A stretch of 53,969 bases of DNA, from contig JADYYE010000057.1 in assembly GCA_020853815.1 (NCBI GenBank), positions 1 through 53,969 on the forward strand. Reading direction: 5' to 3'. A model generated the notes under the pieces. The model did not search any database. It was not told where the DNA came from and saw only the letters and a program-made list of their open reading frames with translations. Source of the DNA: Phycisphaerales bacterium. Lineage in GTDB: Bacteria; Planctomycetota; Phycisphaerae; Phycisphaerales; UBA1924. Both the position numbers and the translations under genes were made by a program. Positions 1 through 7,913 of the stretch are shown here, piece after piece; the stretch's first letter is position 1, and each line of letters starts with the position of its first letter.

Positions 1-1
1 C

Positions 2-796
2 CACCTCGACATGTCCGAGTACATGGAGAAGCACAACGTCTCTCGCCTCGTCGGCGCGCCCCCCGGCTACGTCGGCTCTGAAGAGGGCGGCCAGCTCACG
101 GAGCGCATCCGGCGGCGCCCCTACTCCGTCGTCCTCCTCGACGAGGTCGAGAAGGCCCACCCCGACGTCTTCAACATGCTCCTCCAGATCATGGAGGAAG
201 GCCGCCTCACCGACTCCTTCGGACGCAACGTCGACTTCCGCAACGCCATCGTCATCATGACCAGCAACCTCGGCGCCGACCTCATCAAGGGCGGCGGCGG
301 GTTCGGCTTCCAGAAGCGCACCGCCGACGTCGACTATTCCAACATCAAGGGCGTCCTCATCAAGGAGATCGAACGGTTCTTCCGCCCCGAGTTCATCAAC
401 CGTCTCGACGACGTCATCGTCTTCCGTCCGCTGATCCGCGACGACCTCGCCCTCATCGTCGAGTACGAAGTCGCCAAGGTCGGCAAGCGCCTCGCCGCCC
501 AGTCCCTCACCCTCGAACTCGACGCCGCCGCCAAAGAGTTCCTCATCGACAAGGGCTACAACCCCGAGTTCGGCGCCCGACCCCTCCGCCGCTCCATCGG
601 CCAGTACGTCGAGGACCCCCTCTCCGAGATGCTCCTCTCCAAGGACGTCGCCTCGGGCGGCAAGATCACGGTCACCCGGCGCAAGAACGCGGAGGGCGTC
701 GACGATGACCACCTCTTCTTCGACTTCATCCCGACCACCCCGCCGCCCGCCACCAACGGCGACAAGCCCGCGACGCTGGGCGCCAGCTCAACGTAA
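2..796 (+). CDS. clpC: ClpC/ClpB-type AAA+ unfoldase, C-terminal part (5' end outside window)
   Basis: This is the second ATPase domain and the C-terminal domain of a Clp/Hsp100 protein, which unfolds proteins for ClpP or disaggregates them in the cytoplasm. The open frame enters from the left edge, so the start is not visible. The sequence shows the RLVGAPPGYVG segment, a Walker B motif (VVLLDEVEKAH), sensor 1 (VIMTSNLGAD), the RPEFINRLDD box and sensor 2 (GARPLRR). The tail after the D2-small domain is short and Pro/Thr-rich. The ClpC versus ClpB assignment rests on D2 alone, because both share these motifs; the IGF/L loop that would show ClpP binding is not clear to me. A strong hairpin terminator follows 33 nt downstream. 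Confidence 0.9.
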   Translation, partial: HLDMSEYMEKHNVSRLVGAPPGYVGSEEGGQLTERIRRRPYSVVLLDEVEKAHPDVFNMLLQIMEEGRLTDSFGRNVDFRNAIVIMTSNLGADLIKGGGGFGFQKRTADVDYSNIKGVLIKEIERFFRPEFINRLDDVIVFRPLIRDDLALIVEYEVAKVGKRLAAQSLTLELDAAAKEFLIDKGYNPEFGARPLRRSIGQYVEDPLSEMLLSKDVASGGKITVTRRKNAEGVDDDHLFFDFIPTTPPPATNGDKPATLGASST

Positions 797-828
797 TCGG
801 GCGGCATTCGAGAGCACTGATCTCACGC

Positions 829-857
829 AACCCCGGGGCGCTTGCTCCGGGGTTTTT
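829..857 (+). terminator. Rho-independent terminator of the clp gene
   Basis: An AACCCCGG arm (829-836) pairs with CCGGGGTT (847-854), and the hairpin runs into TTTTT. It sits 33 nt after the clp stop codon. Confidence 0.85.
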
Positions 858-974
858 CGTTGCTCGAAATCTCGGTCGGCGTGGCGTGTTGGCGATGGTC
901 GGCGCCTGCCCCGGGGCAATCGGGCACGCCCGCGGGCGAGCGCACATGCCATGCACGCCATGACCCACGCCAAG

Positions 975-1004
975 AAAAAACGCGTGCGCCCTTGCGCACG
1001 CGTT
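975..1004 (-). terminator. Terminator of the DegT-family aminotransferase
   Basis: An 11-bp perfect stem (979-989 with 994-1004, 4-nt loop) is followed, on the minus strand, by a T run (complement of the A run at 975-980). It lies 30 nt past the aminotransferase stop codon. Confidence 0.85.
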
Positions 1005-1034
1005 GGAATTCGTGTCGAGGTCAGCGCCAGCGGA

Positions 1035-2222
1035 TCAGATGCGGTACGCGCCCGCGACCTTGGTCAACGCCGCCTCCAGGATGCGGAAGTGTTCGTCGGA
1101 GAGGTCGTGGTGCATCGGCAGCGCCATCACCTGCGTCGAGAGCTTGTCCGACACCGGGCAATCCTTGTTGTCCCACTTCGACAGCGCGGGCTGTTTGGGC
1201 AACGGCCTGGGGTAGTGCACCGCCGTGGGCACGCCCTCGGCGCCGAGCGCCTTGCAGAACTCGTCGCGCGTGCAGGAGAACTTCGAGGTGTCCATCTTGA
1301 CCACATACAGGTGGAACACCGCCTCGCCACCCGGCGTGGTCTTGGGCGCGGTGAGGCCCGGGATCTTCGAGATGATCTGGACATAGCGGGCGGCGTTGGC
1401 CTGGCGCTGCTTGGTCTGGGCCGGGAGACGATCGAGCTTGCTGCAGCCGATCGCGCCGGTGATGTCGTTCATGCGGTAGTTGTAACCGACCGACTCGTGC
1501 AGGTACTTGTCGGTCTCGCCGTGCGAGCGGAGGAGCTTGATCTTGCGGGCCAGCGCGTCGTCGTTGCACGAGATTGAGCCGCCCTCGCCCGTGCCGAGGT
1601 TCTTGGTCGCGTAGAACGAGTAGGTCACGGCGTCGCCGAAGGCGCCGATGCCCTTGCCCTTCCAGGTCGCCAGGTGCGACTGGGCGGCGTCGTACACGAC
1701 CTTCAGGTTGTGCTTGGAGGCCAGGGCCTGCACGGCGTCGATATCGACCGGGCAGCCGTAGAGGTGCGTCGCCGCGATGCCGCGGGTCTTGGGCGTGATC
1801 TTCCGGGCGGCGTCGATAACGTCGATCTGGAAGGTGTCGGGATCCGCGTCGACGAAGACCGGGACGCAGCCGCGCGCCACGATCATGCTGACGGTCGCGA
1901 TGTAGGACCAGGCGGGGACGAGCACCTCGTCGCCGGGCTGGAAGAGCGGCTCATAGGCGAGCTGGAGGGCGCAGGTGCCGTTGGCGCAGGTCATCATGTG
2001 CCTGGCGCCGGACATCTGGGCGAAGCGCTGCTCGAGTTCGTCGCACTTTTTGGCGGCCCGGAGCATGCCGCTCTTGAGGACCGCCAGGGCCTGATCGATG
2101 TCGGCCTGGGCCAGCCCGGTGGACATGAAGGGGACGGGGGTCTTGGAAACGGGCATGCCGCCCGAGACCGCCAGCGACGACACTTCCTGAACCGCACGAC
2201 CAGGGGCGACGGCTTGAGTCAC
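1035..2222 (-). CDS. DegT/DnrJ/EryC1/StrS-family PLP aminotransferase
   Basis: This 395-aa sugar-aminotransferase-type enzyme is known in its family to aminate keto-sugar nucleotides for surface polysaccharide or O-antigen building. The fold-type I PLP features are visible: NGTCALQLAY cofactor-phosphate region (residues 81-90), Asp178 in VVYDAAQSH that pairs with the pyridine nitrogen, and the Schiff-base lysine Lys207 in FYATKNLG. The C-terminal HYPRPLPKQP segment is also typical. The GTG start at 2222 is chosen because a GGAGG box (complement of 2230-2234) lies 7 nt upstream. The gene is monocistronic: divergent from the HlyD gene and closed by its own terminator. The substrate cannot be told from the sequence. 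Confidence 0.88.
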   Translation of the reverse strand: MTQAVAPGRAVQEVSSLAVSGGMPVSKTPVPFMSTGLAQADIDQALAVLKSGMLRAAKKCDELEQRFAQMSGARHMMTCANGTCALQLAYEPLFQPGDEVLVPAWSYIATVSMIVARGCVPVFVDADPDTFQIDVIDAARKITPKTRGIAATHLYGCPVDIDAVQALASKHNLKVVYDAAQSHLATWKGKGIGAFGDAVTYSFYATKNLGTGEGGSISCNDDALARKIKLLRSHGETDKYLHESVGYNYRMNDITGAIGCSKLDRLPAQTKQRQANAARYVQIISKIPGLTAPKTTPGGEAVFHLYVVKMDTSKFSCTRDEFCKALGAEGVPTAVHYPRPLPKQPALSKWDNKDCPVSDKLSTQVMALPMHHDLSDEHFRILEAALTKVAGAYRI

Positions 2223-2388
2223 GATTCAACCTCCATGGAGCCGGGAGCCATCGCCAAACGGGCGAACTCGCCAGCTTTCAACAGTAGCGCGCGGGTACCC
2301 ATTCCATTGTTCGGATTTTGACCGGTTTCGCATGGACATCTGCTGTTCGACGGAACTTTGGGCAAGTTCGACGATGTATAGTCCTGCC

Positions 2389-3384
2389 ATGACCTGCACA
2401 ACCTGCGTGCGGGGGCTCGATCGTTGGGTGGCGATCGCGGCGGCCACATGCGCCGCCGTGTCGCTCGCTTCGGTCCCCTCGCGGAACCAATCTGAAGTTT
2501 CAGTGGGCGAACAGCCCGCGGTCCAGTCAGCCGCCCAACCCGCGGCCCAACCCGCAGCCCAACCGAGCGGACCCAGCGAAAGCGACATCAAGAGCTTCGA
2601 CGGAATCAAGGCCGTGACGCGCCCCAGCCGCGACGCCATCATGGGCTTTTCCGCCGCTTCGCGCGTGATGGAACTGCTGGTCGCGGGCGGGCAGAGCGTC
2701 ACCAAGGGTCAGCTCCTGATCCGCGGCGACGACGCGGAAGACGCCATCGTGGTGAAGTTGCAGGAACTCCGCTCAGGCACCGATCTGCCCGTGCAAAAGG
2801 CCAAAAAGGCCGCGGAGCTCGCCAAGCTCGAGTACGAGCGTTACAAGGAAGCCCAGGCCAAGGGGAGCGCCTCACCCACCGAGGTGGATCGCGCTCGCGT
2901 GAGCTACGAGGCCGCCGTGATCGACGTGGGCCAGGCCGAGGTCACGCAGCAGCAGGAAGAGGTGCAGGTCGATCGGCTCAAAGCCCGCGTCGACAAGCTG
3001 CGCATTGTCGCGCCGTTTGACGGCGTGGTGGACCAGATCTCCGTCGACGTCGGGCAGACCGTCTCAGAGAGCGACAAGATCGTCCGCGTCGTGAACGTCA
3101 ACCCGCTCTGGATCGACGTGCCCGTGCCCACGGGCAAGACCCTCGACCTGCAGCCGGACGGCAAGTGCTGGGTGCTCATGGACCTTCCCGGGCAGAGCAG
3201 CGTCCGACTGGGCAAGGTGATTGAGGTGAGCGCCGTCGCCGACGCCGCCAGCGGCACGCGCCGCGTGCGTGTCGCTCTGCCGAATCCGAGCAAGACCGTC
3301 GCGGGCGTGACGGCCCACGTCCGATTCAGCGAACCCCCCGAGGCTTGGTCGAAGAAGATCGCCGAGGTCGGAGCAAGCAAGTGA
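2389..3384 (+). CDS. HlyD/RND-type periplasmic adaptor protein, first gene of an export-like unit
   Basis: A membrane-fusion (periplasmic adaptor) protein of about 331 aa. A hydrophobic segment near residues 10-27 (WVAIAAATCAAVSLA) acts as signal or anchor. A Gln/Pro/Ala linker with repeated QPAA follows. Next come the first half of the lipoyl-like domain (VMELLVAGGQSVTKGQLLI), a coiled-coil hairpin with Lys/Glu/Gln, and the second lipoyl half (LRIVAPFDGVVDQISVDVGQTV) plus a beta-barrel region. ATG 2389 is preferred over the upstream in-frame ATG at 2332 because the hydrophobic signal then sits at the N-terminus. Its TGA overlaps the GTG of the next gene (GTGA, 3381-3384), implying translational coupling. 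No RND pump or outer-membrane channel is adjacent. Confidence 0.82.
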   Translation: MTCTTCVRGLDRWVAIAAATCAAVSLASVPSRNQSEVSVGEQPAVQSAAQPAAQPAAQPSGPSESDIKSFDGIKAVTRPSRDAIMGFSAASRVMELLVAGGQSVTKGQLLIRGDDAEDAIVVKLQELRSGTDLPVQKAKKAAELAKLEYERYKEAQAKGSASPTEVDRARVSYEAAVIDVGQAEVTQQQEEVQVDRLKARVDKLRIVAPFDGVVDQISVDVGQTVSESDKIVRVVNVNPLWIDVPVPTGKTLDLQPDGKCWVLMDLPGQSSVRLGKVIEVSAVADAASGTRRVRVALPNPSKTVAGVTAHVRFSEPPEAWSKKIAEVGASK

Positions 3385-5411
3385 TCGATCTTTCGAACAT
3401 GAAGGCCCCGGGCTGGTCGCGCCTGGTCGCGGACTTGGCCGCCCCCGCGCCCGACGATCGCATCTTTCTGGCGCGTCTGTTGGGCGTTCTTGGGCAGGTG
3501 AGCACGGCGCGCCAGGGCGTGCTGCACACCATCGCCAGCGCGCCCAAGGGCGAGCGCCCGGACGAGCCCACGCCCGACGTTGAGCCCAAGGCCGTGCTGG
3601 TGTGGCCGATCGCGCCCGAGACCGCGGCCGCCATCGATCGCGGACTTACGTTTGACGTCGGCGTGCCCGATGCGCAGGTCGAGCGGGCCCCGGACGCGCG
3701 AAACGCCGCACGCCGCGCCGCCATGACGAGGCAGGTGCAGGTCTTCGGCCTGGAGAACGCCGATCTTCTCTACGACGGCGCATCCAACAAGGGCTACCTC
3801 ATCGCGGTCCCCATCCTTGGAGCCATGTCGGGCGAGAGCGCCGCGGGCCCGGTGGCGGCGGTGGTCACGCTGCTGACCGACGGGCGCTCGCGCCAGGCGC
3901 TGCAGACCACGCTCGCGCTGCTCGAAGTGCTCGCGGGCTACGTACACACGCACGCCGCGATGCAGCAGCTACGACGAACCCGGGCCGCCAGCGCGTCGCT
4001 TGACCTGGCCTCTCGCCTCATCTCGTCCATCAACCAAGCGCCGTCGTTCAAGGGGGCGGCGATCCAGCTCGTCAACGATCTGTCGCGCCAGCTCGCGGCC
4101 GAGCGCGTCGCGTTTGCGTGGGTCGACGGCTGGAGCGCCCGCGGCGATTCCCAGCCCGGGCGCCTGCGCTCGCACGTGCTGGCGATCACCGACACGGAAA
4201 ACGTCGATCGTCGGATGATCGCGGTACAGAAACTCGAAGCCGCGATGGACGAGTGCCTCGACCAGGAGCAGCCGATCCTGTACCCGCCGCCGCCCGCGCA
4301 GGGCGCGGGCGCCGATGTGCTGCTCTCGCAGGCCGTGGTTCACGCTCATCGGGAGCTGGCGGCCGCCGACGCGCGCTTGAAGGTCACGTCGCTCCCGATC
4401 CGGGTGGATGATCGGGTGATCGGCGTGGTGACGATCGAGACGACGCAGGCGGGCACCGTCGAGCTCTCCACACTCGAACTGCTCCAGGCCGCGATGGACC
4501 TGGTCGCGCCGGTGCTCCGCGTGCGCTACAACGACGATCGCTGGCTCCATGAGCGTGCGTACGACTCGATGCTCAAAGCCGGGGCATGGCTTGTGGGCTC
4601 CAAGCACACGCTGTGGAAGCTCGCGGGCATCGCGATCGTGGTCGCGACGCTGAGCGCGATCTTCATCCGAATCCCGTACCGCGTCGGCGCGCCCATGAGC
4701 CTCGAGCCGCGCGAGCCAAGGACCATCAGCGTTCCCTTCGACGGCGTTCTGCGCGCACTCGGGCCCGGCATCGAGCCCGGCGCAACGGTCACCGCGGGCG
4801 ACGTGCTCGCCGAAATGGACACGACCGAACTGGTGCTGAACAGCCTGGACGCGCAAGCTCAGTTGACCGAGGCTTCCAAGCGCGCCGACGAGGCGCTCAA
4901 GAAGAACGAGCTGGCCGAGGCCCAGCAGGCCCAGGCCAAGGCCGACCAAGCCAAGGCCAAGCTCGATCTCTACACGGACCGCATGTCGCGGGCCAAGCTT
5001 CGCTCACCCATCGCGGGCAAAGTCATCGCCGGCGACGTGAAGGACCGCGTCGGTTCCACCGTTCAGATCGGCCAGGCGATCTTCCAGATCGCCGACCTCT
5101 CCGACATGGTCGTGAACATCAAGGTCGATGACCGCGACATCTCCTTCATCAAGGAGGGCATGAACGGCGAGTTCACGACCAAGGCCGATCCCGCCCGCGA
5201 GTTCCCGTTCGTCGTGGAGAAGATCGTGCCGCTCTCTCAGGCCAAGGACGGCACCAACTCGTTCGTCATCCGCGCCAAGCTCGAGCAATCCGCGGCCTGG
5301 TTCCGCCCGGGCATGGAGGGCATCGCGAAGTTCAACACGGAGAAGCGCTCGCTGGCGTGGATCGCCGGACGACGCGTCGTCGACCAGCTCCGCCTGTGGC
5401 TGTGGTGGTAA
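3381..5411 (+). CDS. GAF-domain HlyD-family membrane-fusion protein
   Basis: A 676-aa protein with an unusual combination. The N-terminal 190 residues are of unknown fold, and a GAF-like domain spans roughly residues 204-378 (RLISSINQAP, then ELSTLELLQAAMDLVAPVL). One transmembrane helix lies near 411-431 (LAGIAIVVATLSAIFI), followed by a lipoyl/HlyD part ([27 protein letters not shown], a short Ala/Lys/Gln coiled coil, then LRSPIAGKVIAGDVKDRVG) and a barrel domain. By topology the GAF part should be cytoplasmic and the adaptor part periplasmic, so it could pass a cytoplasmic signal to an exporter (inference). The GTG start at 3381 overlaps the stop of the previous gene and has GGAG 9 nt upstream. 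A longer frame from TTG 3345 is possible but less likely. Confidence 0.82.
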   Translation: MIDLSNMKAPGWSRLVADLAAPAPDDRIFLARLLGVLGQVSTARQGVLHTIASAPKGERPDEPTPDVEPKAVLVWPIAPETAAAIDRGLTFDVGVPDAQVERAPDARNAARRAAMTRQVQVFGLENADLLYDGASNKGYLIAVPILGAMSGESAAGPVAAVVTLLTDGRSRQALQTTLALLEVLAGYVHTHAAMQQLRRTRAASASLDLASRLISSINQAPSFKGAAIQLVNDLSRQLAAERVAFAWVDGWSARGDSQPGRLRSHVLAITDTENVDRRMIAVQKLEAAMDECLDQEQPILYPPPPAQGAGADVLLSQAVVHAHRELAAADARLKVTSLPIRVDDRVIGVVTIETTQAGTVELSTLELLQAAMDLVAPVLRVRYNDDRWLHERAYDSMLKAGAWLVGSKHTLWKLAGIAIVVATLSAIFIRIPYRVGAPMSLEPREPRTISVPFDGVLRALGPGIEPGATVTAGDVLAEMDTTELVLNSLDAQAQLTEASKRADEALKKNELAEAQQAQAKADQAKAKLDLYTDRMSRAKLRSPIAGKVIAGDVKDRVGSTVQIGQAIFQIADLSDMVVNIKVDDRDISFIKEGMNGEFTTKADPAREFPFVVEKIVPLSQAKDGTNSFVIRAKLEQSAAWFRPGMEGIAKFNTEKRSLAWIAGRRVVDQLRLWLWW

Positions 5412-5575
5412 GGCGAGTCAGAGCAAGAGCACGGCAGCGCAGAATCACATGGAAGATGAGAAGAGAAGCCTGAGTCGATCCCAATCCACCGCACGATGAC
5501 ACGAGCCCCAATCACCGACTCACCGTCACGACTCCTCCGTGTGGCCGCGTGCCATGTGGAATGTGAATCCAACGC

Positions 5576-7759
5576 ATGACCGCCGAACGCCCGACATTCT
5601 CGCCCTTCTGGCACCGCGTCCGCGCCATGACGCCGCGCCTCCGCCCGCAGGTGCAGATCACCCGCCAGCACTACCGCGGCATGCGCTGGCACGTCGCCCA
5701 CGACCCCACCACCAACCAGTTCTTCCGGCTCTCCCCCATCGCCAATGAGTTTGTCGGGCTGCTCGACGGCACGCGGACCGTCGAACAAACCTGGGAGCTT
5801 GTCCTCTCCCGGTACGGCGATCACGCGCCCACCCAGAACGAGATCATCAGTCTCCTCAGCCAGCTCTACAACTCTAACCTGCTGCGCGTCGACCACTCGC
5901 CGGAGACCGAGCAGCTCCTGGGACGCGGCAAGGAGCGCACCAAGAAGAAGGTCCAGCAGCAGGCGATCGGCCTGATGTACTTCCGCGTCAAGCTCTTCAA
6001 CCCCGATCGCGCCCTGGCCTGGCTCGAACCGATCCTGCGCCCGATCCTCAACCCCGTCGGCCTCATCGCGTGGCTCGTCTTGCTTATCGCGGCGCTCGCC
6101 ACCGTCCTGCCCCATTGGAACGAGCTGGTCAACGGCTTCGGCTCCGCCGTCGCGCCGTCCAACTGGGGCTGGATCATGGCTGTCTTCGTCGCAACCAAGA
6201 TCATCCACGAAACCGGGCACGGCGTGATCTGTCGTCGCTTCGGGGGGCAGGTGCCCGAGATGGGCGTGATGATGCTCGTGCTCCTCCCCTCGCCGTACGT
6301 CGACGCGTCCGCGTGCTGGGCGTTCGAGAGCAAGTACCGGCGCATGGCCGTCGGCGCGGGCGGCATGATCTTCGAGCTCTTCGTCGCTTCCGTCGCCGCC
6401 TTCGTTTGGACCGCCACCCGCGACACCGGCGGCCTGGCCCACCAGCTCGCGTACAACGCCATGCTCACCTCCGGCGTCTCCACCGTCCTCTTCAACGCCA
6501 ACCCGCTGATGCGCTTCGACGGCTACTACATCCTCTCGGACCTGCTCGAGGTTCCGAACCTCATGATGCGCTCCACGGGCATGCTCAATCACCTCGCCCA
6601 GCGCTACATCTATCGCGTCAAGAACGCCACGCCGCCCAGCTCCGTCCCCAGCGAGCAGGCGATCCTCATCGTCTACGGCATCGGCGCCCTGATCTATCGC
6701 CTCTTCCTCTTCGTCTCGATCACGCTCTACATCATGGGCAAGCTCTTTGCGATCGGCCTCATCCTCGCCGCGTGGACCGCCTCCATGTGGTTCATCCTCC
6801 CCGTCGGCAAGTTCGTCCACTGGCTCGCCACCAGCCCCCAGCTCGCCGAGTTTCGCCCACGCGCCATCGCCACCAGCTTCGTTCTCCTGGTCGCCGGCAC
6901 GCTCCTCATCGGCGCGATCCCCATGCCCGACCATCGCACCGCGGGCGGCGTCGTCGAGAGCGACCAGACCACAGGCCTGTTCTTCGGTGCCGACGGCTTT
7001 GTCACCAAGGTCCACGCACGCCCCGGAGATTTCGTCAAGGAGGGCGAGCCCATCATCACATGCGAGAGTCCCGAGCTGGTCGCCCAGCTTCAGCTCGCCG
7101 ACGCCATGCTCGCCGAGGCCCGCTCGACGGAGCAGCAGGCCGTCGCCAAGAACGAGACCGCGGGCGCCCAGGTCGCCCGCGGACGCGTCGAGGCGATCCA
7201 GGCCCAGATCGCCCAGGCCCGCGGGCGGGCCGAACGCCTCGTCGTCCGCGCGCCATTCGACGGCGTGGTCGTCGGCAACGACCCCGCAAACTTTGTCGGC
7301 TCGTACATGAAGGAGGGCAAGCAGGTCTGCGAGTTCGTCAACCCCGCGAATCTCCGCGTCGCCGCATCGCTCACGCAGTCCGAGGCCTCGTGGCTCTTTG
7401 AGCTTCCCCACGACCAGTTCAGCGTCGAGATGCGCACGCTCTCCAAAATCGACCGCTTCATCGACGGCACGAACGTCCGCATCGTCGACGCCGGCCAGCG
7501 CCAGCTCCGCCACCCCGCGCTCGCCTACGCCGGCGGCGGCACGATCGAGACCGAGCAGCAGACCGACCAGCGCTCCGCACCCCAGGCCAAGCAGCACCTG
7601 TGGTGGGTCTATGTCGACGCCAAGGACGCCGCACAACTGGTCGGCGGGAGCGCGCCGGGCGAACGCGTGCGCCTCCGCTTCACACTTCCCAGGAAGCCGT
7701 GGCTGACCCAGTGGGTCGACCGCCTGCAGAAGGCAATCCAGGGACGAGTCACGATCTGA
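5576..7759 (+). CDS. PqqD-like / M50 site-2 protease / HlyD fusion membrane protein
   Basis: A 727-aa three-module protein. Residues about 20-105 look like a PqqD (RiPP-recognition) winged helix (NQFFRLSPIANEFVGLLDG). A polytopic M50 site-2 protease core follows, with the zinc motif HETGH at 211-215 and the second ligand Asp315 in NPLMRFDGYY; further helices extend to about residue 450. The last 270 residues form a lipoyl/HlyD adaptor (FFGADGFVTKVHARPGDFVKEGEP, then LVVRAPFDGVVVGNDP). Both catalytic motifs are intact, so peptidase activity in the membrane is expected. It lies 164 nt after the GAF-HlyD gene and 154 nt before the SecA-like gene. ATG 5576 has only a weak ribosome site. The family is found with exported-peptide and large-protein systems, but the substrate here is unknown. 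Confidence 0.85.
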   Translation: MTAERPTFSPFWHRVRAMTPRLRPQVQITRQHYRGMRWHVAHDPTTNQFFRLSPIANEFVGLLDGTRTVEQTWELVLSRYGDHAPTQNEIISLLSQLYNSNLLRVDHSPETEQLLGRGKERTKKKVQQQAIGLMYFRVKLFNPDRALAWLEPILRPILNPVGLIAWLVLLIAALATVLPHWNELVNGFGSAVAPSNWGWIMAVFVATKIIHETGHGVICRRFGGQVPEMGVMMLVLLPSPYVDASACWAFESKYRRMAVGAGGMIFELFVASVAAFVWTATRDTGGLAHQLAYNAMLTSGVSTVLFNANPLMRFDGYYILSDLLEVPNLMMRSTGMLNHLAQRYIYRVKNATPPSSVPSEQAILIVYGIGALIYRLFLFVSITLYIMGKLFAIGLILAAWTASMWFILPVGKFVHWLATSPQLAEFRPRAIATSFVLLVAGTLLIGAIPMPDHRTAGGVVESDQTTGLFFGADGFVTKVHARPGDFVKEGEPIITCESPELVAQLQLADAMLAEARSTEQQAVAKNETAGAQVARGRVEAIQAQIAQARGRAERLVVRAPFDGVVVGNDPANFVGSYMKEGKQVCEFVNPANLRVAASLTQSEASWLFELPHDQFSVEMRTLSKIDRFIDGTNVRIVDAGQRQLRHPALAYAGGGTIETEQQTDQRSAPQAKQHLWWVYVDAKDAAQLVGGSAPGERVRLRFTLPRKPWLTQWVDRLQKAIQGRVTI

Positions 7760-7858
7760 GAAGGAGATCACCAATTGATCAAGAGCTCAACCGCAAACAC
7801 CTCGACAAGAACACCCACTCGATGACGACTTCCCTCACCCCTCCTGTCCTCCCTTCCT

Positions 7859-7904
7859 TTGGCCATTTGGCCATTTGGCGATTTGACCATTTGGCGACCT
7901 GACC
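7859..7904 (+). repeat. 8-nt tandem repeat (CCATTTGG type) upstream of the SecA-like gene
   Basis: Units read CCATTTGG, CCATTTGG, CGATTTGA, CCATTTGG, CGACCTGA in register every 8 nt from 7863. The array ends about 10 nt before the ATG of the SecA-like gene, so it would be in its 5' leader. Confidence 0.75.
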
Positions 7905-7913
7905 ATCGCTCCC

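Noticed and set aside
5237..7774. 845-aa open frame on the minus strand opposite the PqqD-M50-HlyD gene
   Set aside because: It is an antisense shadow in GC-rich DNA: Asp/Gly/Arg/Ala-rich, no domains, while the plus-strand gene has intact zinc-protease motifs.
7859..7904. 8-nt arrays as CRISPR
   Set aside because: Units are contiguous with no spacers and too short.
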